Origin: Imperialibacter roseus
GTDB taxonomy: Bacteria > Bacteroidota > Bacteroidia > Cytophagales > Cyclobacteriaceae
NCBI RefSeq assembly: GCF_032999765.1
Contig: NZ_CP136051.1
Span: forward strand, 3,448,417 to 3,512,416
Direction of reading: 5' to 3'
DNA length: 64,000 nt
Positions within the stretch are counted from its first letter, which is position 1; every line of letters begins with the position of its first letter. The notes beneath the pieces are model-generated. The model had not been told where the DNA came from, did no database searches, and saw only the letters and a program-made list of their open reading frames with translations. Below, piece after piece: positions 25,344 to 35,100 of this stretch. A program made the translations under genes and the position numbers.

Positions 25344-26123
25344 ATGAAAACTTCTACATTAATTCTGAGTTTGAGCTTGCTGGTACTAGTTAGTGCTACA
25401 GAAGCTGTTTCACAACCTTCATTTGCCTTCTATTATAGCAGCTACGGTGACCAGCTAAGCTGGAATGTGCCCCAGGCAGTGATGTACAAAATAAATCGTT
25501 CTTACTACGGTTATGATGTAGTCCATGTTCGACAGGTACCTTACAGAGGTTTCATTGACTTCGAAATAATCCTTGAAAACAGAGGCACCTTCGTGTCAGT
25601 GAATATAGACCACTACGGCAGAATCCTGAACTCGGTGCAGATGGTGAACTCCCACTTTGCGCATCACATTTGTGACAGCTACTGTGGATTCCACGCCAAT
25701 CACTACCAGAGGTACTACCGTCCGAGACCTGTAGTGGTGGTTAATAAGTATCACCATCACAACAATGGGCATGCCTACGGGAACAATCACCATAATAAGT
25801 ACGGTCATAACAATGATCACAATTATGGTCACAACAACCATCAGAAAGGCCACCAAAATGGCAAGTATGATAACGACCATCGTGACAATAATCAGTATCG
25901 TGATAGTCAGAACGGAAAGAGCTACGACAAAGACGGGCGCCGTGACAACCACCAAAATACCGGACAGGGCAGCTCAAATGATAAGTACCGTGGGCAGGCC
26001 AGCGACAGCAGAGTGGCTAGCACCGGAAGCAAAACTGAAAGTACTGGTTACAGAAGAGGCCTTCAAACTGTGAAGCCGGCGACAACCGAAACGGCTCGCC
26101 AGGTAAGCACTAGAGGTAACTAA
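25344..26123 (+). CDS. Secreted protein with His/Asn-rich low-complexity C-terminus
   Basis: The 259-aa protein has a signal peptide (MKTSTLILSLSLLVLVSATE, cut near AVS-Q). A short folded domain follows, about residues 25-115, aromatic-rich (FAFYYSSYGDQLSW, INRSYYGYDVVHV). From about residue 130 it becomes a run of His, Asn, Gly and Lys (KYHHHNNGHAYGNN and variants) and then a polar disordered tail. His-rich tails can bind metals such as Zn, Ni or Cu, but nothing proves that here. It is divergent from the LytS/LytR operon and ends at a strong terminator. Confidence 0.8.
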   Translation: MKTSTLILSLSLLVLVSATEAVSQPSFAFYYSSYGDQLSWNVPQAVMYKINRSYYGYDVVHVRQVPYRGFIDFEIILENRGTFVSVNIDHYGRILNSVQMVNSHFAHHICDSYCGFHANHYQRYYRPRPVVVVNKYHHHNNGHAYGNNHHNKYGHNNDHNYGHNNHQKGHQNGKYDNDHRDNNQYRDSQNGKSYDKDGRRDNHQNTGQGSSNDKYRGQASDSRVASTGSKTESTGYRRGLQTVKPATTETARQVSTRGN

Positions 26124-26158
26124 TTGCTGAATAATTGATAGTTCGTTGTTGGAGTTTG

Positions 26159-26189
26159 AAAAGGAGCGGCACATGTCGCTCCTTTTTTT
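26159..26189 (+). terminator. Intrinsic terminator
   Basis: The arms AAAAGGAGCG and CGCTCCTTTT pair perfectly around an 8-nt loop and are followed by further T residues. Confidence 0.9.
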
Positions 26190-26264
26190 GTTTTGCACCA
26201 ACCCGGGCAAATCATCGTTTCATATTTAGCCCTTCAATTCGATCATCTAATTGGCTAAAAAACC

Positions 26265-26272
26265 TATCTTTG
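26265..26272 (+). promoter_or_regulatory. Candidate -7 element (TATCTTTG)
   Basis: TATCTTTG fits TAnnTTTG, 27 nt ahead of the glycosyltransferase start at 26300. No TTG at the normal distance was seen. Confidence 0.35.
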
Positions 26273-26299
26273 ATGCTTTTGAAAACTTGAGCGTTCTAC

Positions 26300-27412
26300 A
26301 TGGAGTATCTGGTACCAGCCTTGGGTGGTTTTTTTCTTTTTATTCATCTCTTCTTTCAATTCAAGTGGTGGATTGGTTTAAGCAAAGTCAATACGCAGCA
26401 GAAAAAGCTCACCAAAACTGACGTGGGTGTATCCGTCATTGTTTGCGCTCACGACGAAGAAGAGAACCTCAAAGAACTCATTCCCCTCCTTCTGGCCCAG
26501 GATCACCCTAACTTTGAAGTAATCATAGTGGATGACCGCAGCAATGATGGCACCTACGATTACTTGCTGGGCCTAAAGGACAGCACGCCAAAGCTGAAAA
26601 TGGTTAGGGTAGACAGCTCGCCTAACCATGTTAACGGCAAGAAGTACGGCCTGACGCTGGGGATAAAAGCAGCGGCCAACGACATTGTGCTACTCACCGA
26701 CGCCGACTGTCGTCCTGCTTCCGACCAGTGGGTGGCAGAAATGGCTAAAGGGTTCAGCTCAGAAAAAATTCAGTTCGTGCTGGGGTATTCTCCCTACTAT
26801 AATGAAAAAGGATTTCTAAATAATTTCATTCAGTGGGAAACCACTATCACGGGCATCAACTACCTCGGCTCAGCTGGTGTGGGTGGCGCTTTTATGGGCG
26901 TTGGGCGTAACCTGGCTTACCGAAAGTCGTTCTTTCTCGACAACAAAGGTTTTAATGCGCATTTGAAAGTGACCGGAGGCGACGATGATTTGTACGTAAA
27001 TGCCCATGCCAATTCAAAAAACACTATTGCCATCGTGAACCCACAAGCGCTGGTTTACTCTCATCCTAAAAGGTCATTCGGCTCCTACTGGGTGCAAAAG
27101 CTAAGGCACCTTTCGGTGGGTAAAAGATATAATGCGGGCGACAAAATTAATTTAGGTCTCTGGTCGTTTTCCCAGATAGGATTTTGGGTGACTTTGCTTA
27201 TTTTAGCCCTTTCAAATACCCAACCCTACTGGGCTTTGGGAGTTTTTTTGGGCAGGGAAGTATTGACCTTGGGCTTGTTAAGTTACTTCCATCGGCTAAC
27301 CGGACATCGTTTTTCTTACTGGGCGCTACCAGTAATTGATTTATTTTATGGAGTATACCTGCTTCTGGTTGGTGGCAGGGCTACATTTGCTAAACGGGTT
27401 ACATGGACGTAA
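26300..27412 (+). CDS. Membrane-anchored family 2 glycosyltransferase
   Basis: The 370-aa protein has an N-terminal membrane helix, a GT-A domain with SVIVCAHDEEENL, VDDRSNDGTYDYL and the metal motif LTDADCRP (about residues 45-145), then GGDDDLYVNAH, and three C-terminal helices. It transfers sugars from nucleotide donors onto an unknown acceptor on the cytoplasmic face. Its last 10 nt overlap the sigma factor gene, so the pair is co-expressed. Confidence 0.88.
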   Translation: MEYLVPALGGFFLFIHLFFQFKWWIGLSKVNTQQKKLTKTDVGVSVIVCAHDEEENLKELIPLLLAQDHPNFEVIIVDDRSNDGTYDYLLGLKDSTPKLKMVRVDSSPNHVNGKKYGLTLGIKAAANDIVLLTDADCRPASDQWVAEMAKGFSSEKIQFVLGYSPYYNEKGFLNNFIQWETTITGINYLGSAGVGGAFMGVGRNLAYRKSFFLDNKGFNAHLKVTGGDDDLYVNAHANSKNTIAIVNPQALVYSHPKRSFGSYWVQKLRHLSVGKRYNAGDKINLGLWSFSQIGFWVTLLILALSNTQPYWALGVFLGREVLTLGLLSYFHRLTGHRFSYWALPVIDLFYGVYLLLVGGRATFAKRVTWT

Positions 27413-28011
27413 ACAAACAATTTTCTGACAAAGCATTGCGGGACTTCAAGCTGATCGACAAAGCCACTGTTGACGGAGAGGAGAATGCCTATGCAGATTT
27501 GATGCAGCTATACAAGAAGCCCGTTTATCACATGATCCTCAAAATGGTGAGGAACATTGACGATGCAGAAGACCTGACTATTGAGGCATTTGCCAAGGCG
27601 TTTCGGAATCTGCACAAATTCAAGAAAGACTACACGTTCAGCACCTGGCTGTTTCGCATAGCCACCAATAATGCCATTGACTTTATCAGGAAGAAGAAAC
27701 TGGATACCTATAGCCTCAACACATCTTTCACTGACGAAAGTGGCGACTCAGTGAATATAGATGTGCAGGATGAAAACCTGAATCCGGCAGAGGAAACCAT
27801 CAAAACACAGAAGATAGAGATTGTGCAGATGTTTGTGAACAAGCTGCCCGCCAAGTACCAGAAGCTGGTGCGTCTTCGCTATTTCGACGAGCTAAGCTAT
27901 GAAGAAATAGCCGTGGAGCTTGATGCGCCGCTGGGCACAGTGAAAGCACAACTGCACAGGGCTCGGGAGCTAATGTACGACTTGGTAAAGGAGAAAAAGG
28001 ATCATATCTGA
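27403..28011 (+). CDS. ECF-type RNA polymerase sigma factor
   Basis: The 202-aa protein has region 2 (YHMILKMVRNIDDAEDLTIE, FSTWLFRIATNNAIDFIRKK; about residues 30-95) and region 4 (LPAKYQKLVRLRYFDELSYE, PLGTVKAQLHRAR; about 140-195). There is no anti-sigma gene beside it. The ATG lies inside the glycosyltransferase gene, 10 nt before its end. This is a lone ECF factor of the RpoE type; its regulon is unknown. Confidence 0.93.
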   Translation: MDVNKQFSDKALRDFKLIDKATVDGEENAYADLMQLYKKPVYHMILKMVRNIDDAEDLTIEAFAKAFRNLHKFKKDYTFSTWLFRIATNNAIDFIRKKKLDTYSLNTSFTDESGDSVNIDVQDENLNPAEETIKTQKIEIVQMFVNKLPAKYQKLVRLRYFDELSYEEIAVELDAPLGTVKAQLHRARELMYDLVKEKKDHI

Positions 28012-28128
28012 GGATCATGTCTGGTTCCTGCTGGGGTTTATCAGAGTACGGACAGTGGGTTTAGAGAACAGGCCTGGGAAATAGAACCTTGATGAAAAAT
28101 ATCGTTTATCATTTAACGGCGAATTACA

Positions 28129-28341
28129 ATGAAAACAAACGACCTGATAAAGAAAATTCAAAGGCTGCCAATATCGCAGAGAATCGACCTGGCGGAGAAA
28201 ATAATCCATTCACTAAAAGAGCCTTACGGAAATGAGCAACTTGCTGTGGCTGCGGATACATTGATTGAAGACTATCAGTCCGATGAGGAATTGACTGTTT
28301 TCACATCACTTGACCTGGAAGGTTTCTATGAAGCAAAGTGA
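28129..28341 (+). CDS. Antitoxin of a MazF/PemK-type pair
   Basis: The 70-aa protein begins MKTNDLIKKIQRLPISQRID, an addiction-module antitoxin type helix (AEKIIHSLKE), followed by an acidic tail (YQSDEELTVFTSLDLEG). It overlaps the toxin by 14 nt. The pairing and size support the call more than the sequence itself. Confidence 0.7.
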   Translation: MKTNDLIKKIQRLPISQRIDLAEKIIHSLKEPYGNEQLAVAADTLIEDYQSDEELTVFTSLDLEGFYEAK

Positions 28342-28672
28342 AATTTGGCTAATAAATCTGGATCCCACTGTTGGTGCTGAAATCAAGAAAACCAGGCCAG
28401 CCGTCATCGTTAGTGACAATGGATTAGGCAAGCTTCCTCTTAAAGTTATTGTGCCCGTAACCGACTGGAAAGAAAAATATGCTATTGCCCCATGGATGAT
28501 AAAAATGAACCCTGATTCGTCGAATGGGCTGCTTAAGGATTCCTCTGCTGATTGCTTTCAGGTACGGTCTGTCTCGCAAGAGCGTTTCGTTAGAAAGATC
28601 GGAGAGGTTGACAGGACAACCTTCGGAAAAATTCAAAAAGGTCTGTCTACCGTCCTATCAATTAACTATTAA
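28328..28672 (+). CDS. MazF/PemK-type mRNA interferase toxin (intact)
   Basis: I chose the ATG at 28328 (114 aa), giving MKQSEIWLINLDPTVGAEIK, the usual PemK N-terminus; a start at 28310 adds six unrelated residues. KKTRPAVIVSDNGLG and VPVTDWKEKYA are the conserved loops, with the catalytic Arg/Thr region preserved. It cleaves mRNA at short sites when freed from its antitoxin. Unlike the pair at 22103-22651, this toxin frame is whole. Confidence 0.88.
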   Translation: MKQSEIWLINLDPTVGAEIKKTRPAVIVSDNGLGKLPLKVIVPVTDWKEKYAIAPWMIKMNPDSSNGLLKDSSADCFQVRSVSQERFVRKIGEVDRTTFGKIQKGLSTVLSINY

Positions 28673-28731
28673 CCCGTCCTAACCCGGGACTTCCAAAAAC
28701 AACTACCTTGGGCACAGATTCAATCCCCCGG

Positions 28732-28749
28732 GTCTGTCCCCCGACAGAC
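28732..28749 (+). promoter_or_regulatory. Hairpin ahead of rsmG
   Basis: GTCTGTC and GACAGAC form a perfect 7-bp stem around a four-C loop, 17 nt before the rsmG start. No T-run follows, so it may be a leader structure rather than a terminator. Confidence 0.45.
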
Positions 28750-28766
28750 TTAAAACAATCAAGACT

Positions 28767-29393
28767 TTGAATCAAGACCTTATCTTCCGTTATTTTCCCA
28801 ATTTAACTGCCACGCAAAAGAAGCAGTTTAGTGCCCTTTACCCTCTTTACGAAGACTGGAATTCCAAGATCAACGTCGTGTCCCGCAAGGACATTGAGCA
28901 GCTCTACCTTCACCATGTGTTGCACTCGCTAGCCATTGCCAAACTGGTTTCTTTTCAACCCGGAACAAAGATATTAGACGTCGGTACTGGTGGTGGCTTT
29001 CCTGGCATTCCTCTCGCTATTCTCTTTCCTGAGGCCGAATTCACGCTTGTCGACTCGATTGGCAAAAAGATACTGGTGGTGAAGGAAGTATGTAAGGGTG
29101 CTGGCATCCAAAACGTAACGGCTATTCATGGCAGAGCAGAAGAGCTGAAAGGTGAATGGGACTTCGTTGTAAGCCGGGCAGTTACCCGTCTAAAGCCCTT
29201 TATAGAGTGGGTAGAAAATAAAATTAGCAAAACACCTAAGCACAACATTCCAAACGGCATTCTTTACCTCAAAGGCGGCGATCTGGAAGAAGAACTGTCA
29301 GAAATAGATTATCCTTACCACGTGCACGACCTCAGCGACTTCTTTAAGGAAGAATTTTTTGAGACGAAGAAGCTTGTGATGGTGAGTGTCTAA
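28767..29393 (+). CDS. rsmG: 16S rRNA (guanine(527)-N7)-methyltransferase RsmG
   Basis: The 208-aa protein appears to start at TTG 28767, giving NQDLIFRYFPNLTATQKKQF. The SAM-binding motif ILDVGTGGGFPGIPLAI is at about residues 69-85 and the family's VVSRAVTRLKPF follows near 133. It methylates N7 of G527 in 16S rRNA. Its last 4 nt overlap the end of the convergent TonB-plug gene. Confidence 0.93.
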   Translation: MNQDLIFRYFPNLTATQKKQFSALYPLYEDWNSKINVVSRKDIEQLYLHHVLHSLAIAKLVSFQPGTKILDVGTGGGFPGIPLAILFPEAEFTLVDSIGKKILVVKEVCKGAGIQNVTAIHGRAEELKGEWDFVVSRAVTRLKPFIEWVENKISKTPKHNIPNGILYLKGGDLEEELSEIDYPYHVHDLSDFFKEEFFETKKLVMVSV

Positions 29394-31921
29394 TTCACCA
29401 CAAACTCCTCCGTTTTGACAAATGGCCGACCATCTTCCGTTATTCCTTCTACCCTCACTTCAAAAGTGGAAGCCACATCCGATGTATAAAACTCCAGCTT
29501 AGCTGGAACCCCTTCCGCTGTTTTCAGGCCACCTTTCCAGTAGAGTGTGGGGCGTATATCCGTTCTTACTTGCGACTCCTTCTTAGTGCTGTAGTCTGGT
29601 GTGTAGAATTCCCGGGCGTGATAAAAACCAGGATGTATCATTCCGAGCGACCCCTTAGGCACGAAAGACTCGTCGACTTCACTGCCATCCTTCAGGTAAA
29701 CGGCAACAACTCCACCAGCACCCATTGAGCCGTACATGGTTGCTCCCGTGCCGGTCAATACGTCGACGAAATCAACCCGATCAACTGGAATGGTATTGAT
29801 GAAACTTACGTCCACAATACTTCCATTCAATATATAAAGGGGGTTAATGCTCCCCGTCAGGCTTGATGCTCCTCTGATGATGAGGTCATAATTTGGGTAA
29901 CTGCCCACGACTCTAACCCCTGGTGTTCGGCCAATGAAAACTTCGAAAACACTTAAAAACTGTGTGGTTCTGGTGAGAGAGTCTACATCAAGCCTTCGGG
30001 TTGGCTTCTTGTATGTCATTCCTGGCTTATTAAATCTTTCACCAGTTCTCACTCTTTCTCCTTCCACTTGCAGCTCATCCAAAATTACCACGTCTTGCTT
30101 TGCAAATGCCGCTTCAATTTCCTTCACCTTTCTGGCCTCCTCAAGATAGGCCGCTATTGCTTTACTGCTAACCAGTTCCTCCACCGCCATTTCACCATAT
30201 TTTATTTCCGGCGATTTCGTCTCATTGACAACTATTTTGGTTGCGAGGTTTACATTGCCCCCTTCAACAAAATCTTTCTTGCCGCCCTTTTTACTCATCT
30301 TCTTCTCGTTGGGCGTTTGAATAACTACTCGTGCCGTGTCGTCGATATCCAGCGCCGTGAATAGAAAATAACCGTCATCATCCGCCTCTGTTTCAGCTGA
30401 CCACAAGTCACCGTCAGCTTCTGTACCAGTGATTGTCACCTTCGATTTCACCGGCTTTGAAGGAAAAAAGAAATCTGTCACTCTACCCGCAATACTGAAG
30501 CCCGGCTCCACCAGGTGATTGATGTCCGGCTTTTTGTCTTCCATAATGTCCTTCCACGTAAAGCGTCTCCATCCCTGCGTCAGCATCAAATTATCCAGTG
30601 CTGGCACCCTGTCTTTGTTGTCCTCGTCAAAATAGTAACCCGGGTTTTCGATATCGCCCTTGATATCGGAGGTCATTAGCAGGTAGCTCACAATATCATC
30701 TGAATGAGGATCAAATTGCACTTTCGTTTTATCCACTACCGCCACCGACAAGTGAGATGTGCTCGCTGCATCTGCTTCCGCCATCATTATGGCAAGGTCA
30801 ACTTTTGACCTTTTTTTGTATGTCGCCTGAAGCCCGTCCAGCCTGGCAACCGGTCTCTTATCGGGTTGATCGATGTACACGATCCTTTCTGCCTGCGGTT
30901 GGCCCTTTTTGTCAAAAAAAGTAAACTGCGCAACACCCTCGGGCAAATTTTCCTTGGGTATCAACCCTTGCAAAGGCTGCCCATCGCTTGCTGGCAGCGT
31001 TAAAAACACCACTCCTCTTACATGGCCTACAACGGTTCCTCCGTCCGTGCTTTCACCACCGGCTGCTTCTACCTTCAGTGTTACATACTTTGGCGACACA
31101 TTGGTCATCGTCATCACATAGCCTGATGGTTTCGCCGTCGGTAAAGGCACTTGCATCTTTTCCATGCCAAATTTAAACGTAGCCTTATAGCTCTCACCTG
31201 CCACGGGCTGCATCAGGAATTTACCCATCCCAAACCTGGTGGTTTTAATGTCAGCAATCTTCTTGCCCGTGTTATCGGATACCTCTCCTTCAATCTCCAC
31301 GCCCTTACCATCGGGGCCGGTAGCTTTGAAGCCAACTGTGCTCCACAGCCCCTCCACAAGATCTCCTCCCTCAGGGAAAAACTGTAGTCTGACGAGGTCA
31401 GAATAGTTTTTCATCTCCTCACTTCTCAACTGTGCGGTCGACCCCGAGACATCAGCCTCGTCAAACGACGGCGACTGCATATTTTCAATCCGAAGCTCCC
31501 TTTGGAAAAAGAAATCAGGGTCAAAGTTTCGCATGAAGCTGGTATAGGCCCTCAGTTGATAGGTGTCAGATACGAGGGTGTCTGGCAAGGCAATATCTCC
31601 ACTGCCAGTACCTTCTTTGATAAAAATATCTCTTTTGGCCACAATGGAGCCGTCGGTGCTAACCACCTCCACGTACACCAGCTTGCTCGGGGCCGATGCC
31701 ATGTGCGAAATACCATGGGTAAGGTAGGTGGCAAACCAAATGGTGTCTCCAGCCGAATAGTAAGGCTTGTCGTGATGGACATACACTTTTTCTGGCGTGT
31801 AGTACGCCAGGTAAGCCTCCAGTTTCTCTATCAGGTCACTAACAGAAGCTGGTGGGGTTAAAAAAGAAAACAAGACGCAAATACATAGAACGAGAAGGGG
31901 TTTAGCTTTCAGTTTAAACAT
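29390..31921 (-). CDS. Secreted macroglobulin-like / TonB-plug domain protein
   Basis: The 843-aa protein has a signal peptide and then EKVYVHHDKPYYSAGDTIWF, the MG2-type macroglobulin opening seen in many Bacteroidota surface proteins. Several beta-sandwich domains follow; a carboxypeptidase-regulatory-like segment (FSIAGRVTDFFFPSKPVKSK) is near 490. Late in the protein is a TonB-receptor plug (LIIRGASSLTGSINPLYILN, about 690-790), but no beta-barrel follows. Such barrel-less plug proteins are common in this phylum and of unknown function, perhaps partners of other outer-membrane machines. Confidence 0.85.
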   Translation of the reverse strand: MFKLKAKPLLVLCICVLFSFLTPPASVSDLIEKLEAYLAYYTPEKVYVHHDKPYYSAGDTIWFATYLTHGISHMASAPSKLVYVEVVSTDGSIVAKRDIFIKEGTGSGDIALPDTLVSDTYQLRAYTSFMRNFDPDFFFQRELRIENMQSPSFDEADVSGSTAQLRSEEMKNYSDLVRLQFFPEGGDLVEGLWSTVGFKATGPDGKGVEIEGEVSDNTGKKIADIKTTRFGMGKFLMQPVAGESYKATFKFGMEKMQVPLPTAKPSGYVMTMTNVSPKYVTLKVEAAGGESTDGGTVVGHVRGVVFLTLPASDGQPLQGLIPKENLPEGVAQFTFFDKKGQPQAERIVYIDQPDKRPVARLDGLQATYKKRSKVDLAIMMAEADAASTSHLSVAVVDKTKVQFDPHSDDIVSYLLMTSDIKGDIENPGYYFDEDNKDRVPALDNLMLTQGWRRFTWKDIMEDKKPDINHLVEPGFSIAGRVTDFFFPSKPVKSKVTITGTEADGDLWSAETEADDDGYFLFTALDIDDTARVVIQTPNEKKMSKKGGKKDFVEGGNVNLATKIVVNETKSPEIKYGEMAVEELVSSKAIAAYLEEARKVKEIEAAFAKQDVVILDELQVEGERVRTGERFNKPGMTYKKPTRRLDVDSLTRTTQFLSVFEVFIGRTPGVRVVGSYPNYDLIIRGASSLTGSINPLYILNGSIVDVSFINTIPVDRVDFVDVLTGTGATMYGSMGAGGVVAVYLKDGSEVDESFVPKGSLGMIHPGFYHAREFYTPDYSTKKESQVRTDIRPTLYWKGGLKTAEGVPAKLEFYTSDVASTFEVRVEGITEDGRPFVKTEEFVVN

Positions 31922-32122
31922 GCGGTTGAAGTATAATTTGGTTTCGATTAATTATTAGCGTAAAAGTTAGCCTAAAAATACTTGTGATAATAACATAAAT
32001 TCCATTTTTATGGAACTAACTGCCCTAACACAACTAACTTATTAGTCAAAAATTGTGGATAACTGTTTGTGGAATTTTTCTACTTTCACCGTCGTTGTTC
32101 TCATTGACTTTCCCGAAGCTTT

Positions 32123-35100
32123 ATGTACCTCATATTTGACACCGAAACCACCGGTTTACCCCAAAACTATAATGCGCCGTTAACGGATTTGGACAACTGG
32201 CCCAGGGTGGTGCAAATTGCCTGGCAACTGCACGATGCCTCCGGAAAGCTTGTTTCAAACAACAACCTGATTGTGAAGCCAGAAGGGTTCGAAATTCCCT
32301 TCAATGCTGAGAAAATACATGGCATTTCTACTAAAAGAGCACTGGAAGAGGGCCTCCCTTTGGAAGATGTTCTTCAGCAGTTCAACGAAGACCTGGCCAG
32401 GTGCGAAGTAGTAGTAGGCCACAATATTGAGTTCGATATCAATATCATGGGCTGTGAGTATCTCCGCAAAGAGATCGAAAGCCCACTGACATCGCTCAAG
32501 AGCATCGATACTAAGAATGAGTCTACCGAATACTGTGCCATCCCTGGCGGAAGGGGCGGCAAGTTCAAATGGCCCACGCTCACTGAGTTGCACAAAAAAC
32601 TTTTCGGCGTTGGATTCGATGAGGCGCACGATGCTGCCTACGACGTGGCAGCCACCACCAAATGTTTCTTCGGACTGATCACAGAAAAGGTGATCAAGCC
32701 CCTTGATGGCGCTGACCCTGCCTCTATTGTTTATGAAGAACCCAAGCTGGAAGCAGCGAATTTTGCGCAAAAGGAAGACAAGGATAAGACACCCGGAAAA
32801 GCTGTCGCTGTTGATATCAAAGGCCCCTTCTGCCACCTTCACGTGCACTCTCAGTTTTCCATTCTCCCCGCCACCGCCGATATCAAAAAACTGGTGAGCA
32901 AAGCCAAAGAATATGACATGCCGGCAGTGGCCCTCACCGACCTTGGCAACATGTTTGGCGCCTTTAAGTTTGTAAGAGAAGCCCATGCACAGGGGATCAA
33001 ACCCATTGTTGGGTGTGAGTTTTATGTCTCTGAAGACCGCAAAACCAGAAAGTTCACCAAAGACAATCCCGATAGGATGACCCAGCAGGTGTTGCTGGCC
33101 AAAAACAAAGATGGCTATCACAATCTGATCAAGCTTTCGTCATTGGGTTACATGGAAGGACTTTATGGGCTTTATCCCCGAATCGACAAAGAGCTGATCA
33201 AGCAATACAGCAAGAACGTGATTGCACTGAGTGGCAACCTCAGCAGTGAGATTCCCAACACCATCCTGAACCAGGGCGAGAGCCAGGGCGAAGAACTTTT
33301 TAAGTGGTGGGTAGAGGTTTTTGGCGACGACTTTTATGTGGAACTCATCCGCCATGGCCTGCCTGAAGAAAACCACGTGAATGATGTGCTTCTGGGGCTG
33401 GCAGCAAAATACAACACCAAGGTAATTGCGGCTAACGACGTCTTCTACACCGAAAAAGCTGACGCCGATGCCCATGATATCCTGCTGTGCGTAAAAGACG
33501 GCCAGGTTCAGTCAACGCCCAAGGGAGCTGGCAGAGGCAATCGGTTTGGTTTTCCTAACGACCAGTTCTATTTCAAGTCCGAAGAGGAAATGAAAAAGCT
33601 GTTCGCCGATGTGCCGGAAGCCATCGAAAACATCGGCGGGTTACTGGAAAAAATTGAGAGCTACAAACTGGACAGAAATGTGCTCCTGCCCGCCTTCCCT
33701 ATCCCTGAAGGCTTTGAAACAGAGGACGACTACCTGCGGCACCTCACCATGGAAGGTGCAAAAAAGCGCTACAACGAAATCACCCCTGAAATCCAGGAAA
33801 GGCTGGACTTCGAACTGGAAACGATCAAAAAAACGGGCTACCCTGGCTACTTCCTCATCGTGCAGGATTTCACCTCTGAAGCCCGTAAGATGGGTGTTTC
33901 GGTTGGCCCTGGGCGTGGATCGGCAGCGGGTTCGGCAGTAGCCTACTGCATCGGCATTACCAACGTAGATCCTATCAAGTACGATCTGCTGTTTGAGAGA
34001 TTCCTGAATCCGGACAGGGTATCACTCCCCGATATTGATATTGACTTTGACGATGAAGGCCGGGGCAAAATCATCGAATGGGTAGTGAACAAATACGGCA
34101 AAAACCAGGTGGCGCAAATCATTACTTACGGCACCATGGCCGCCAAGTCGTCGATCAGAGACAGCGCCAGGGTGATGGAGCTGCCGCTGTCCGATGCCGA
34201 TATTCTCGCCAAGCTGGTGCCTGAAAGGCCGGGAACGTCGCTTACTCAAGCATTCAGGGAAGTGCCTGAGCTCATGGCCTTTAAAAATGGCAAAGACCTG
34301 AAGGCCCAGGTGCTGCAAAAAGCGGCTGTTATCGAAGGGACAGTGCGGAACACTGGTATCCATGCCTGCGGCATCATCATCACGCCCGACGACCTCACCA
34401 ACCACGTGCCGGTGTCCACCGCTAAAGATTCTGACCTGCTGGTGACCCAGTTCGACAACAGCGTGGTGGAAAGTGCGGGCATGCTGAAAATGGACTTTTT
34501 GGGCCTGAAAACCCTCAGCATTATCAAAACGGCCATCGAGAATATTCGGCTACGACATGGTATAACTATCGACCCCGACGAAATTCCGCTGGATGATGCC
34601 AAGACATTCGAGTTGTATCAAAAAGGCCAAACTAATGGTACTTTTCAGTTTGAATCGCCAGGCATGCAGAAGCACCTGCGCAACCTGAAGCCCGACCGGC
34701 TCGAGGACCTTATTGCCATGAACGCCCTGTACCGTCCGGGGCCGCTCGAATACATCCCCAACTTTATTGCCCGAAAGCTGGGCAAAGAAGTGATTGCCTA
34801 TGACCTCCCCGAAATGGAGGACAACCTGAAGGAAACCTACGGCATCACCGTTTACCAGGAACAGGTGATGCTCCTGTCGCAGAAGCTGGCCGACTTCACC
34901 AAAGGCGAGGCCGACGTGCTGCGAAAGGCCATGGGTAAGAAGCAGCGGGAAGTGCTGGACAAAATGAAAGGCAAGTTTGTGGAAGGCGCCACCAAAAAAG
35001 GGCATCCTAAAGACAAGCTCGACAAAATCTGGAAAGACTGGGAAGCTTTTGCCCAATATGCCTTCAACAAATCACACTCTACCTGCTACTCAGTGGTGGC

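Noticed and set aside
25596-25955. A hydrophobic antisense frame over the His/Asn repeats
   Set aside because: The reverse reading of CAC/AAT-type codons gives Val/Ile-rich text by necessity.
32255-33121. A 288-residue frame opposite dnaE
   Set aside because: It lies wholly inside the well-supported polymerase gene on the other strand and shows no domain.
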